From assembly GCF_900115665.1 (NCBI RefSeq), contig NZ_FOXH01000016.1, positions 108,137 to 172,136 on the forward strand: a stretch of 64,000 nucleotides of DNA, in the 5' to 3' direction. The notes under the pieces are model-generated. The model did no database searches and was not told the origin of the DNA. It worked only from the letters and a program-made list of their open reading frames with translations. Both the position numbers and the translations under genes were made by a program. Positions 47,772-57,294 of this stretch are shown in pieces; positions within the stretch are counted from its first letter, which is position 1; each line of letters starts with the position of its first letter. This DNA comes from Pseudarcicella hirudinis (GTDB lineage: Bacteria; Bacteroidota; Bacteroidia; Cytophagales; Spirosomataceae).

Positions 47772-49456
47772 GATTTTTTATAAATTTTAATGGTCGTCTG
47801 CCAGCCGTTTTCCATACTTTCAGAATGCAGCTCCCAGTCAGAATCATAACTTTCTCTCAACCGGGCTTCCATATATCTGATACCGGTTCCAGCCTGTTTT
47901 TCAGAAGTTTTGGGTCGGTTTTGGGCAGTGGTTGTCAATTGATATTGCTTAAAATCTTTCGATTTTTCAAAAGAGAGTCTGAACCTGATTGATCCGTCAG
48001 CCAGGGCCTGACTATGGGTAACACCATTTTCAAGGGCTGTATGAATCAGACCGGGCGGGGTCATTTCTGAAGGATCAATGCCGGAATCTTCCCAGATATA
48101 ATCAATCTCTTTTCTGAATTTCATCACGGCAAGATGGCTTTTACATAACTGGATCTCCTGCTCAACCGGAATGAGTTTTAAGGTCGAAATCTTGCTGAAA
48201 ATTTCAAATTCACCGGCCAGTGCTTCAATAAATATGACTCCCTGTCGTGGGGACTCCTCCACCCAGTCGATCAATGAAGTAAGTGTATTCATAAGAAAAT
48301 GTGGTTGAATACTCTTTTTCAATAACTCAGCTTCCAGTCTGGAAGAAAGCATCTGAGAGGAATGATAAGCATTTTCAATTTCTTTAATCCTGAGACTAAG
48401 CAAATAAAGCATGCAGAAAATAATAATCGTAAAGCTGATAAATAAGCTGTAGTCGTAATAAATTAAAACCGCCAGTACACCACTCAACAGGATTCCGCAA
48501 AAAACAACAGTACTCCCTTTTTTCTTCTGCACAACCGCATAACTTACAACAATAAATGAGGCGATCCACATTGTTAAACTCATTAAATGGGCCGTGAGAT
48601 CATATCGTTTGAAATACCAGCCATAAATTCCCGCCAGAATGAAAAAAAGCATCCAAAGGTAAAATCTCTTTGTCGGAAATGAGAATTGCATGGTAAAAAA
48701 ATGCGGGATCAGGAAGGACAGGATAAAAGTAAATATGCCTATCAGCTCAAGTCTGATGGTTTGAAAATAATAAGGATAAAGCAGGTAACGACCGGAGTAT
48801 TCCAGCATAATCAGTCCGAAAAACAAAAAGCAGATAATACTGAAGCTCAGAAAAGAATATTCTTTCCGTTTATTCAGGAAAAGAAAGAGGTAATACAACG
48901 CTCCGACAAAATACGCTCCTCCCAACAGATGCATCCAAAGTGTAGAAATAAGGGCATTTCTGGCAAGGCTGAAATAATCTGCGACGATTACATTATAAAA
49001 ACTGTAATTATTTAAGGCATAAAAATTAGAAACCCGTAAGGCAATTATATGGTTTCCCTGAGTTGCCAGAGAATCCGGAATTAAAAAATAGCTTCTGTGT
49101 TTTCCGGGAATTTCCTCTGTTTTCGATTTCCCTATTTTCCCGTTTTCTCCTACCTTGACACCATCCCAAAAAGCATCAAAAGAACCTAATGAAATCGCTT
49201 CCATTCCTAATGCCTTATAAGGACGCAGAGCAGAATCTACTTTTATATGAAATCTTAACCAAAGTACCGTTTTCCCATTGATCCCATTTGCAGAGAGCCA
49301 GTGGTGGTCATCAAAGTCCTTTGCTGCCCAGGCCGGATTATCTCCGGTCTTCAGCTTTGCTCCTTCCGTTTTTTGAAAATTATCAAGTTTACAGGAAGCA
49401 GCAATAAAGGTCATGCAGAGATACAAAACAGTCCTGAATCCTTTTGTTGTAAACAT
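47768..49456 (-). CDS. LytS-type sensor histidine kinase
   Basis: 562 aa from the ATG at 49456. Lipoprotein-like or signal N-terminus (FIAASC), an extracytoplasmic beta domain (about 25-165), then seven membrane segments (7TMR-DISM type, about 170-375). The kinase block is KSIQPHFLMNTLTSLIDW (phospho-His), the N-box ALENGVTH and the G-box GTGIRYMEARLRE. Sensing of an envelope carbohydrate or lipid is typical of this architecture but not shown. Confidence 0.88.
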   Translation of the reverse strand: MFTTKGFRTVLYLCMTFIAASCKLDNFQKTEGAKLKTGDNPAWAAKDFDDHHWLSANGINGKTVLWLRFHIKVDSALRPYKALGMEAISLGSFDAFWDGVKVGENGKIGKSKTEEIPGKHRSYFLIPDSLATQGNHIIALRVSNFYALNNYSFYNVIVADYFSLARNALISTLWMHLLGGAYFVGALYYLFLFLNKRKEYSFLSFSIICFLFFGLIMLEYSGRYLLYPYYFQTIRLELIGIFTFILSFLIPHFFTMQFSFPTKRFYLWMLFFILAGIYGWYFKRYDLTAHLMSLTMWIASFIVVSYAVVQKKKGSTVVFCGILLSGVLAVLIYYDYSLFISFTIIIFCMLYLLSLRIKEIENAYHSSQMLSSRLEAELLKKSIQPHFLMNTLTSLIDWVEESPRQGVIFIEALAGEFEIFSKISTLKLIPVEQEIQLCKSHLAVMKFRKEIDYIWEDSGIDPSEMTPPGLIHTALENGVTHSQALADGSIRFRLSFEKSKDFKQYQLTTTAQNRPKTSEKQAGTGIRYMEARLRESYDSDWELHSESMENGWQTTIKIYKKS

Positions 49457-49623
49457 TTTAAAGCTGATCAAAATTTATGTTCGAAAGATAAGGCTTATTG
49501 TAAAAAGAAAAGTGCAATTCGAAAGTAATTGGAGCAGTTGACAAGTCATGGCTCATAAAATCCTGAATTCCAGGTTAAAATTGTATCGGCTAATAAATAT
49601 CAATCATTTCAAAACATCAGTTT

Positions 49624-51021
49624 ATGTGTAAAATTCCTTTCATATTCCTCATTCTTTTTTTCTCAATTGTTTCAGGAAATAACCTCCTGGCGCAACTCAG
49701 TCCTACAAAAGTGAAACAGCTTGATTCTCTTTTAGAGGCAGCGCATCAGATTGGCGTTTTTAATGGAAACGCCCTGGTTTCAGAACATGGAAAAATCGTT
49801 TATCATGCCGAAACTGGATATGCAAATGGCAGCAAAACAGTTAAATTAAGCCCGGATCATTGTTTTGATATCGGTTCTATTTCCAAAGAATTCAATTCTG
49901 TCGGGATTATGCTTTTACAGGAAAAAGGAAAGTTAAAACTTAGTGATAAACTGTCGAAATATTTCCCGGAACTGCCAGCCTGGGCTGAAAAAATCCAGCT
50001 GAAACATTTGCTGCAATATACCAGCGGTCTACCCAATAGTAAAGCTCTGTCTGATACAGCTATTCTGAAAGAAATAAGTCTGCTGAAAAACCTGCAATTC
50101 GAACCGGGTACGGCGTTTGATTACAATATCAGCAATGTTTATCTGCAAAGGGCAATTATTCAGAAAATTACGGGTATTTCTTACAGCCGGTTTGTAGAAA
50201 CTTTCCTGCTGAAACCCTGCAAAATGGATCAGTCTTATGTAGATAAACCGGGTATTAATACCATCACAGCTATTCCGTTTGACAATAATTTCAGGGAAAC
50301 AATCTATCAGCAAAATATGACCGGCTGGGTACGATTGCCTGCGGAAGATTTGTTCAGGTGGGCTCAATGTCTTAATTCTTACAAAATTATCAGCGAAAAT
50401 TCTTTCAAAGAACTTTCCGAAGGCTTTCCCAATAGCGAAACCAGTCTTGGCGGAACAAAATACGAAAACGGTAAACTGATCTGGCATCAGCATCATGGTT
50501 CGAACTACAATTATGAAGCCCTGATGTACAGTAATCTGCAAAAAGATATCACTATTATTCTTATGACGAACAATCAAAATTTCAAGGTACATGCCCTCAA
50601 AGATGCCATACTTGCCATACTTGAAGGCCAGCCTTATAAAGTTCCGAAGAAATCCATTTATCTTGATATCAGGGAAAAGGTCTTAAACAATTTTGAACAG
50701 GGAATTGCTTTTTTGAACCAGATAAAGGCCTCTGAGCAGAACAAATATGATTTCTCAGGTGAAAAATACGATCTGGTCAGTACCGGCAAATACTTAATGA
50801 GACGCGAACACTTTGACGACGCAATTAAGATGTTTCACCTTGCTACATTGGCGAATCCCAATAAGGAAGATTTTTCATATGCGTACGAGCTTATTGCAGA
50901 ATCTTATTACAAAAAAGGCAGTAAGGAGTTAGCCATTATTTACTATAAAAAGGCTGTAGAAGTGTATTCAGAGAATAAAAATGCCGCGGGAATGCTTCTT
51001 GAAATAGCAAAGGGGAAATAA
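49624..51021 (+). CDS. beta-lactamase-fold serine hydrolase with TPR tail
   Basis: 465 aa. Sec signal (about 1-23). Class C beta-lactamase/DD-peptidase fold with Ser85-x-x-Lys88 (GSISKEF). The usual YxN appears as YNISN, and HHG replaces the KTG/HSG block. Residues about 350-465 add a TPR-like repeat (YDLVSTGKYLMRREHFDDAI). Likely esterase or peptidase in the periplasm rather than a true beta-lactamase. Confidence 0.85.
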   Translation: MCKIPFIFLILFFSIVSGNNLLAQLSPTKVKQLDSLLEAAHQIGVFNGNALVSEHGKIVYHAETGYANGSKTVKLSPDHCFDIGSISKEFNSVGIMLLQEKGKLKLSDKLSKYFPELPAWAEKIQLKHLLQYTSGLPNSKALSDTAILKEISLLKNLQFEPGTAFDYNISNVYLQRAIIQKITGISYSRFVETFLLKPCKMDQSYVDKPGINTITAIPFDNNFRETIYQQNMTGWVRLPAEDLFRWAQCLNSYKIISENSFKELSEGFPNSETSLGGTKYENGKLIWHQHHGSNYNYEALMYSNLQKDITIILMTNNQNFKVHALKDAILAILEGQPYKVPKKSIYLDIREKVLNNFEQGIAFLNQIKASEQNKYDFSGEKYDLVSTGKYLMRREHFDDAIKMFHLATLANPNKEDFSYAYELIAESYYKKGSKELAIIYYKKAVEVYSENKNAAGMLLEIAKGK

Positions 51022-51152
51022 AACCTCAGCGATGACTCGCTCTGCTTCAGGAAGTTTTTATAAATTCATGGGATTATGCCACAATATTCAGGTTATATAA
51101 GAGTTAAATCTGAGGTCATATATTACAAACAGGCATTACAAAGATCATTTTC

Positions 51153-51482
51153 ATGAATAAGACTTTTTTATACCTTTTTACATTTTCAACACTCATTACT
51201 TCTGTAAACTGTGCTCAAAAGAATACGGCACAGACATCTGCTTCTCAGGCAAAGAATGACTTTATTACAGGTCAGGTAGCGGAGATTCAGCGGGGGAAAG
51301 ATGGTTTTACTGCCAAAATCATTACATCAAAGCACAAAGTATATTTTGCTACGATCAGCCGGGCTAACCTTACTGACCCATCGCAATACCGCTCTGTCAA
51401 TACCGGAGAATCGATACAGGTAAAAGGAGATCTCTGGAAAATGGGAAAGGAATCTCATATTACAGTAAGACAGCTAAAGTAG
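51153..51482 (+). CDS. small lipoprotein of unknown function
   Basis: 109 aa. Lipoprotein signal with TSVNC (Cys20), a Thr/Ser/Ala linker, then a beta-rich domain (FITGQVAEIQRGKDGFTAKI, HKVYFATISRANL, IQVKGDLWK) that resembles an OB-like fold. No family recognised. It has its own terminator. Confidence 0.7.
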   Translation: MNKTFLYLFTFSTLITSVNCAQKNTAQTSASQAKNDFITGQVAEIQRGKDGFTAKIITSKHKVYFATISRANLTDPSQYRSVNTGESIQVKGDLWKMGKESHITVRQLK

Positions 51483-51525
51483 CTGTCCTTTAACCCACTG
51501 AACAACAGATATACCCATAAAGCTT

Positions 51526-51562
51526 AAAACTCCCTGAAACATCTTTGATTTCAGGGAGTTTT
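51526..51562. terminator. terminator between the small lipoprotein and the second serine hydrolase
   Basis: AAAACTCCCTGAAA and TTTCAGGGAGTTTT around a 9-nt loop; it serves convergent genes. Confidence 0.85.
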
Positions 51563-51590
51563 TTCAGCGATTTATACCAAACCAAAAGTG

Positions 51591-52634
51591 CTATCTTTTC
51601 AGGTTTTCTTTTACAATTTTCCGGATTTGGTCATGGAAGAAAAAGGTACGTATGACGTTATCAAAATTCCAGGCAATATTTTCAAGGATGACAATACTTG
51701 TTTCTGTTTCAGGAAAATACAAATTGGAAGAGATAAAACCAATCAAAGCGCCGCTATGGCTTAGCTCTAAAATGTCATCCTGCTTATCAATCTGAAGTCC
51801 GTAACCATAATCAATATTTCCCCATCTGGCATGTTCTCTGGAAGAAGATGCAGTAGCCATCAATTTATAGGTATTCGTTTTTAGTAATTTCCCGTGGTGA
51901 AGTGCTTCATTCCATTTAATCAAATCATTTTTAGTAGAAATAATGCCTCCGCCCGGCGTTGCAAATCCCAGTTCCTCCGGTTTAACCTTTTCCAATGCCA
52001 AAGTACCGTCATTTTCTTCCGAATAACATGAAACCAATTTTCCAGACTTATATGCAACAGGAATGGTTGAATTGGTCATATCACATTTCTCAAAGAGTGT
52101 TTTCATCAGCTCCTGATAAGTTTTGCCACTCAGTTTCTCTGCGATTTGCGCTAAAAGCTGGTAACAAAGCAAGGGGGAATATGAAAACTTTGTACCCGGT
52201 TTAAAGGACAAAGGTTTATCCAAAGCCACAATTCCGGAAGTATGATTAAGCAAATGATGAACCGTTACAGAATCGGCCCAGCTTTCCTTTAAATCAGGCA
52301 GGTATTTTCGGATAGGATCTTTTAAAGACAAATGCCCTTTATCAAGTTCCTGAAGCACTAAAACGGCTGTAAACTGCTTGCTTAGCGACCCAAGAATAAA
52401 CTGACTTTCTTCGGTAAAAGAGGTTTTCTGAGCAAAGTCAGAATAACCATAGTTTTGGGAGTATATTATTTTCCCGGATTGAGCGATGGCAATAACACCG
52501 TTAAATTTCCTCGGAACGTTCAGTTTGATCAGAGAATCAACCCGGGTCTTCAAAGGAATCGATTGTGCAAAAGCAGAAAAAATACTTAAAAAACAGAAAA
52601 AGGTAAAAAGAGAAGCCGGGCGAATCAGGTTCAT
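51591..52634 (-). CDS. second beta-lactamase-fold serine hydrolase
   Basis: 347 aa. Sec signal (about 1-23). Ser83-x-x-Lys86 (GSLSKQF), YSP at the YxN position, and LSHSGAL as the third block. Unlike the previous one, it has no C-terminal TPR. A periplasmic or secreted esterase, transpeptidase-like or D-aminopeptidase is likely. Confidence 0.87.
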   Translation of the reverse strand: MNLIRPASLFTFFCFLSIFSAFAQSIPLKTRVDSLIKLNVPRKFNGVIAIAQSGKIIYSQNYGYSDFAQKTSFTEESQFILGSLSKQFTAVLVLQELDKGHLSLKDPIRKYLPDLKESWADSVTVHHLLNHTSGIVALDKPLSFKPGTKFSYSPLLCYQLLAQIAEKLSGKTYQELMKTLFEKCDMTNSTIPVAYKSGKLVSCYSEENDGTLALEKVKPEELGFATPGGGIISTKNDLIKWNEALHHGKLLKTNTYKLMATASSSREHARWGNIDYGYGLQIDKQDDILELSHSGALIGFISSNLYFPETETSIVILENIAWNFDNVIRTFFFHDQIRKIVKENLKR

Positions 52635-52687
52635 TTATCGGTTATATTGAGAATTAATTGGTTGACAGCGTTAAGATTAAGTATTAT

Positions 52688-53668
52688 TTATTGATTGCTT
52701 TCAAAGTATTTTTTAATCAGCAGATTGATATATCGTTTCAGATAAACCTCATTCAGGAAGGTATTTGACCAGTTTTCATATCGCTCACACTGAATACCAA
52801 TGTAAAACAGGTAAAGCGCCACTCCTAACATTGGCAAAAGACGCTTTTCTTCGCCGGAAATCGCTGTAACAGATTCATAACCTCTTAAAAAGCTTTCTTT
52901 TCTGAGATTACATTCATTCTCGTCCTTTTCCGTACTATGAATCTGCAATACATAGTAAGCAATGTCTAAACAAAGCCAGCCATTTCCACAGAAATCAAAA
53001 TCGAAAATTGTAACCTCATTATCTGAACTGATGTTAAGATTGTCAAACCAGATGTCAAGGTGCACGACTCCCTTTCTGATTTCAGATAAATCTACGCTGA
53101 GTAATTCCTGTTTGAGGTATTGCTGGGTAGATTTCATAAAAGCCATCTCCTTAGATTCTTCCGGAAGAAATCCGGCAAGATTGACAAGAGAATCTTCAAC
53201 CAGTCTTTCGGGCGTATATTCAACACGCTCCAATTTTAAATCAAGAGTCTGCTTATGAATATTTGCCATAATTTCTCCGATTTTAAAATGGATTTCCGGA
53301 GAAAAACTGAGCATTTTCCCACCATTTGCATATGAAAAAAGAACGGCCAGTCTTTTACCTTCAATCGCTTCAAATGTCTGAATAAAATTATCATTGACAT
53401 CAGCAATTGCATAAGAAACCGGAATTCTATTCGTTTGAAGCAGGGTTAAAAGTCTTATTTCCTCAGAAATTTCTTTTTCCGTTCTCCAATTGAAGCTATA
53501 AATCCTGAAAATAAATTTATCAGAACCATCTTTGATCAGATAAGTATGATTTATTCCGGCTTTGATCAGTTTACAGGAAACGTCTGTACTAAAAGCATAT
53601 TTCTCCTGTAAAAATGCATTAAGATGAATTGAAGAAAGGATAGAACTTGCTGCGGGGAAAAAGGCCAT
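52688..53668 (-). CDS. APH-like phosphotransferase
   Basis: 326 aa. Protein-kinase-like fold of the aminoglycoside phosphotransferase / homoserine-kinase-II type: Brenner motif HLDIWFDNLN and the metal motif IFDFDFCG. The N-terminal lobe has FRIYSFNWRTEKEISEEIRL. No regulatory context. The substrate could be an antibiotic, a sugar or homoserine. Confidence 0.85.
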   Translation of the reverse strand: MAFFPAASSILSSIHLNAFLQEKYAFSTDVSCKLIKAGINHTYLIKDGSDKFIFRIYSFNWRTEKEISEEIRLLTLLQTNRIPVSYAIADVNDNFIQTFEAIEGKRLAVLFSYANGGKMLSFSPEIHFKIGEIMANIHKQTLDLKLERVEYTPERLVEDSLVNLAGFLPEESKEMAFMKSTQQYLKQELLSVDLSEIRKGVVHLDIWFDNLNISSDNEVTIFDFDFCGNGWLCLDIAYYVLQIHSTEKDENECNLRKESFLRGYESVTAISGEEKRLLPMLGVALYLFYIGIQCERYENWSNTFLNEVYLKRYINLLIKKYFESNQ

Positions 53669-53821
53669 GACCGGATTAATATTTAGCTGTTTTTAGTACT
53701 GTAAAATTAGCTGAAAAAGAAGGTTTTTTCATACAAATATGTTTTCAAATTCCGGCCTGAAATCACGAACCGGAAGTATTATTTCCGAAAAATAAAACCT
53801 GTTTGAAAACCTCAAAATATA

Positions 53822-55933
53822 CTATTCTTCCACAATCTTCATTCCCCAGGGTTCCAAGGTAATCCGGGCATTTTTATCGATGCGAGTATTAGAAAGTAAG
53901 TCTGTTCCTCCGTTATATGGATAAGTAAAGTTACCCGGTGAAGAAGAATAGTTGAAGTAATAATGAATCTTTTTTCCGTATTGATTTACACCGGATTTGG
54001 TAATAACCGGAAAAGCAATTTCTTGATTCGGACCCCATAATCCTGCATTTTTCACCGTTTCCTGTATAATCTTTTCGGTAAGACTGTTACTGGTCATACA
54101 GCCGATATAAGTGGCTGTTCCTTTACCATATTTATTTTCCGTAATAGCAGCATATTTTCCCCAAACCGGATGGTCATAAGATGCAAGCACTTTAGCTGTA
54201 GTTGGTGTAACAAGTTCCATCCAGTTTTTTACCTGATTCTTTTCTTTTCCTACCTTGTAAGGATCGCCCTTCAGGCTTACATTGTCCGGAATCGTAAACT
54301 GACTATATGAAATGCCACAGGCTTCATTAATAATTCCGGGCTGCACCGCAGGTCTTACTTTTACATTTTCATCAGAAAAACCACTTTTAAAAGTATAGAC
54401 CACATTTCCTCCGTTTTTTACAAATCGATTCAGACGATTCAATAAGCTGTCAGGAGCGGCATATAAGGCCGGCACAATTATTAGCTTATATTTCTCAATA
54501 TCTGTACTCGTTGGATCAATAAAATCAACATCGAGGTTACTACGATATAAAGCATCATAAAAGGGACGCAAAATGTCATTATAATTTTCTTTCGCTCCCC
54601 AGCCAAAACTAAAGGCGTTAAAGGCTGTCAACGCTTCATTGCTGAATAAAATAGCAACATCGCTTTTCTTTTTCAGGTTAATGAGATGGTCTCCGATTCT
54701 TTCAAAATCTTTACCGATGGTTTTTGCTTCGTTGTAAGTAGGATTGGGTTCAAAATCATGACTTAATAACCCTTTCCAATACGTTTCTGCTGAATTATGG
54801 ATTGAATGCCAATGCCAGTATTCCAGCATATTCGCTCCCGAAGCCAGATGGCTGAAAGCTTGCAGACGAAGCTGATTCGGGTATGGAAGCCATTGAGGAA
54901 AACCCTGCGCTTCTGTTTCAATTACCAGATAGTTTTTACCGTTTTTCATAGAACGGGCCATATCTCCTCCAAAAGAAATCTCAAGGCCGGTCAGATTATC
55001 CTGAGAAGGATGGTAAATATCAACTCCGGCAATATCAAGAGCTTTGGCAGCAGCAAAATGATCTACATCCGGTTGGATTCCATAGGAATAGCCTCTCCAT
55101 TCAAAATCAAAGTTCTGGGTTACAAATTGCTCCGGACGTTTATACTCTTTTACAATAGCAGCTTGCCAGGCAAGGTAATCTGTAACTTCTTTTCGTTGAA
55201 ACTTAGAAAATTCAGCAGCAAGACTTGCATTAATTGTCCCTAAAGTTGAGGGAAAATCTTCCCAGCTATTAATCCGGTTACTCCAGTAATCTAATCCGAA
55301 TGCTTTGTTTATTTTGTCGAGTGACTGAAACTTTCCTCTCATGTATTGCACAAAAAGTTTCTGTACCTCCGGCCCTGCTGTATTATAGTGTTTGGTCTCA
55401 TTGTCAACCTGATATCCTATGATAGCCGGATGGTCTTTTACATGTTCCATGATTTTACGGATAACCCTTTCCGCATGAAAACGAAAATGAGTATTGGTAA
55501 TATCCATATTCTGACGAACACCATATCTGTTTTGTCCATGTGAAGTAAAAGCTAATACGTCCGGATATTTTCTTACCAGCCAGGTAGGAACAGCATAAGT
55601 GGGCGTGCCAATAATGACTTTTATTCCTCCTTTATGCATGGCATTCAGCACCCTGTCGATATGGGAAAAATCAAAAACATTATCCTGAGGTTCTACGGTA
55701 CTCCAGGTAGATTCTGCAATTCTTACTACATTGATTCCTGCTTCCTTCATCATGACAACATCTTTTTCCAGTCGCTCGGAAGGCATGTATTCATCATAGT
55801 AAGCTACGCCAAAAAGTAATTTCTCCTTAGCCGTATTCTGAGCCGATAAACGATTGAATGGAAATGCAAATAAGGTAATGGTAAATAAGGCTATAACCCG
55901 AATATTGAAAGGAGTCAGGAATGATATTTTCAT
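53822..55933 (-). CDS. exported beta-galactosidase (GH42)
   Basis: 703 aa. Sec signal (about 10-31). GH42 barrel beginning LLFGVAYYDEYMPSERLEKD, with acid/base Glu179 (YQVDNE) and nucleophile Glu339 (LVIETEA). Trimerisation and C-terminal beta domains follow. Cleavage of beta-1,4- or beta-1,3-galactosides outside the cytoplasm is likely; GH42 members vary in substrate. It is not in a PUL-like operon. Confidence 0.9.
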   Translation of the reverse strand: MKISFLTPFNIRVIALFTITLFAFPFNRLSAQNTAKEKLLFGVAYYDEYMPSERLEKDVVMMKEAGINVVRIAESTWSTVEPQDNVFDFSHIDRVLNAMHKGGIKVIIGTPTYAVPTWLVRKYPDVLAFTSHGQNRYGVRQNMDITNTHFRFHAERVIRKIMEHVKDHPAIIGYQVDNETKHYNTAGPEVQKLFVQYMRGKFQSLDKINKAFGLDYWSNRINSWEDFPSTLGTINASLAAEFSKFQRKEVTDYLAWQAAIVKEYKRPEQFVTQNFDFEWRGYSYGIQPDVDHFAAAKALDIAGVDIYHPSQDNLTGLEISFGGDMARSMKNGKNYLVIETEAQGFPQWLPYPNQLRLQAFSHLASGANMLEYWHWHSIHNSAETYWKGLLSHDFEPNPTYNEAKTIGKDFERIGDHLINLKKKSDVAILFSNEALTAFNAFSFGWGAKENYNDILRPFYDALYRSNLDVDFIDPTSTDIEKYKLIIVPALYAAPDSLLNRLNRFVKNGGNVVYTFKSGFSDENVKVRPAVQPGIINEACGISYSQFTIPDNVSLKGDPYKVGKEKNQVKNWMELVTPTTAKVLASYDHPVWGKYAAITENKYGKGTATYIGCMTSNSLTEKIIQETVKNAGLWGPNQEIAFPVITKSGVNQYGKKIHYYFNYSSSPGNFTYPYNGGTDLLSNTRIDKNARITLEPWGMKIVEE

Positions 55934-55984
55934 GAGTAAATTGTTTAGGATCAGGTAAATTTACAACATAAATTTCAAAGATTT

Positions 55985-56098
55985 CCATACTGTGTCTAAA
56001 ACACACAAACTACTTTTCAATGTCCTGAAACCGTTGAAACCGTGGTTTGTGGCACACAAACCACCCTCTGCTTTTATACTCTTTGGGTCACAGAGCAT
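55985..56098. repeat. REP-like palindromes downstream of the RAYT, copy A
   Basis: Includes a degenerate GTGT-ctaaa-ACAC block near 55990, the hairpin GTGGTTTGTG-GCA-CACAAACCAC (56042-56064) and a worn ATRCTCTTTG...CACAGAGCAT (56076-56098). The first 80 bp recur almost exactly at 57145. Confidence 0.8.
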
Positions 56099-56117
56099 GG
56101 GGAGGGGGCTATAATTA

Positions 56118-56293
56118 CTATTTTCCCAATAAGTATTTTTTAACAGCATTGGCAACATGAATAGGATTACCACCACGTTCTGGATTCCAAGTAGCGGCAT
56201 GATCTACACCATGAATTTCAACCCATGTAGAGTTAGGGAGAATAATTTTTAATTGCTGTAAAGCATTTTTGAGATACTGAGGGCTTTCAAAAA
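56118..56293 (-). pseudogene. C-terminal remnant of an alpha/beta hydrolase
   Basis: The minus-strand frame encodes SPQYLKNALQQLKIILPN, STWVEIHGVDHAATWNPE and ANAVKKYLLGK, then a stop. The HGVDHAATWN block carries the catalytic His of an alpha/beta hydrolase. All upstream parts (oxyanion hole, nucleophile) are missing because a REP-like hairpin abuts it (56296). It is a truncated relic. Confidence 0.65.
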
Positions 56294-56295
56294 CC

Positions 56296-56376
56296 GTGGT
56301 TTGTGGCACACAAACCACAATTCTCAATACAGCATCCTTTCATTTTGGCTTCTATGCTCTGTGTGCCACAGAGCAT
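56296..56376. repeat. REP-like palindromes downstream of the RAYT, copy B
   Basis: GTGGTTTGTG-GCA-CACAAACCAC (56296-56318) and ATGCTCTGTG-TGC-CACAGAGCAT (56354-56376), both 10-bp stems with 3-nt loops. Both are repeated at 57205 and 57263. Confidence 0.85.
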
Positions 56377-56394
56377 AGGGAGATAATACGTTGT

Positions 56395-56961
56395 TTAAAA
56401 TTGTTCCATATAATGTGTTAATATCCCAAAATCATCAATTCCTGTCTCATAATATTTTGCAGAAGACCAAACATATTTCTCAGGACTTTCTGCTAAATTC
56501 CATCTCTCTTGCAATGGATTGGTGTGAATATAATCAATCTTCTGTTCCACCTTAAATTTGGTATCCATCAAAATTGCCAAGGCATCACGCTGCCATACTC
56601 TATATTCCCGTTCCGTTTCCTGAACCTTGAAATGTTTCAGAACATTAACATGATTGGATTTCAAATCCTTTACAATTTCATGAGCTGTTTTCTTACTGAA
56701 TGAAGCATGAGGCATCTCTCTGCCATTTTTTGAACACAATTCCCAAATAAGATGAATATGATTTGGCATAATAACAAAAGCATAAACCTTAATTAATTGT
56801 TTTTCGACAAGCTCTTTTAAACAGTCAACAACTAATTTTTTATACTTTTCCTGATTCAATAACTTTTTCCAATCTTTTATGGTTGAAGTCCAAAAGTATA
56901 CTTCATTTAAGCTCATTCTTGAGTTACGAATAGCCTTTCTAAATTGATTTGAAGATTTCAT
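56395..56961 (-). CDS. REP-associated tyrosine transposase (RAYT)
   Basis: 188 aa. Y1/HUH single-strand DNA transposase: HUH residues His68 and His70 (MPNHIHLIWE), catalytic Tyr144 (KIDYIHTNPL). The ending EKYVWSSAKYYETGIDD is family-typical. It is a full-length, apparently intact RAYT. REP-like hairpins flank it on both sides, the usual REPtron layout. RAYTs nick and join single-stranded DNA at REP hairpins and are usually domesticated rather than mobile. Confidence 0.9.
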   Translation of the reverse strand: MKSSNQFRKAIRNSRMSLNEVYFWTSTIKDWKKLLNQEKYKKLVVDCLKELVEKQLIKVYAFVIMPNHIHLIWELCSKNGREMPHASFSKKTAHEIVKDLKSNHVNVLKHFKVQETEREYRVWQRDALAILMDTKFKVEQKIDYIHTNPLQERWNLAESPEKYVWSSAKYYETGIDDFGILTHYMEQF

Positions 56962-57037
56962 TATATTATTTTTTAGTGTAGAATGATTTTTATGTCATCT
57001 TTAAATTTATGTAATTCCTTATTTATTTCAAAAAGCC

Positions 57038-57136
57038 GTAGTTTGTGGCATACAAACCACAATTCTCAATGTAGTAACAATTTCATTTTAACTCTTATGC
57101 TCTCCGAGATTTTATGCTCTGTGTGCCACAGAGCAT
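57038..57136. repeat. REP-like palindromes upstream of the RAYT, copy C
   Basis: GTAGTTTGTG-GCA-TACAAACCAC (57038-57060; the GTAG foot replaces GTGG) and ATGCTCTGTG-TGC-CACAGAGCAT (57114-57136). The GTAG or GTGG foot at the hairpin base is the tetranucleotide type that RAYTs recognise. Confidence 0.85.
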
Positions 57137-57144
57137 GGGGAGGA

Positions 57145-57285
57145 TTTCCATACTGTGTCTAAAACACACAAACTACTTTTCAATGTCCTGAAACCGTTGA
57201 AACCGTGGTTTGTGACACACAAACCACAATTCTCAATACAGGATCCTTTCATTTTGGCTTCTATGCTCTGTGTGCCACAGAGCAT
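57145..57285. repeat. REP-like palindromes upstream of the RAYT, copy D
   Basis: Begins with the same ATTTCCATACTGTGTCTAAA block as copy A, then GTGGTTTGTG-ACA-CACAAACCAC (57205-57227) and ATGCTCTGTG-TGC-CACAGAGCAT (57263-57285). It stops 10 bp short of the exonuclease gene's end. Confidence 0.85.
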
Positions 57286-57294
57286 GGGGAATTA

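Noticed and set aside
55961..56200. 79-aa minus-strand frame between the GH42 gene and the RAYT
   Set aside because: Translates REP-like hairpins and overlaps the better-supported hydrolase remnant in another frame.
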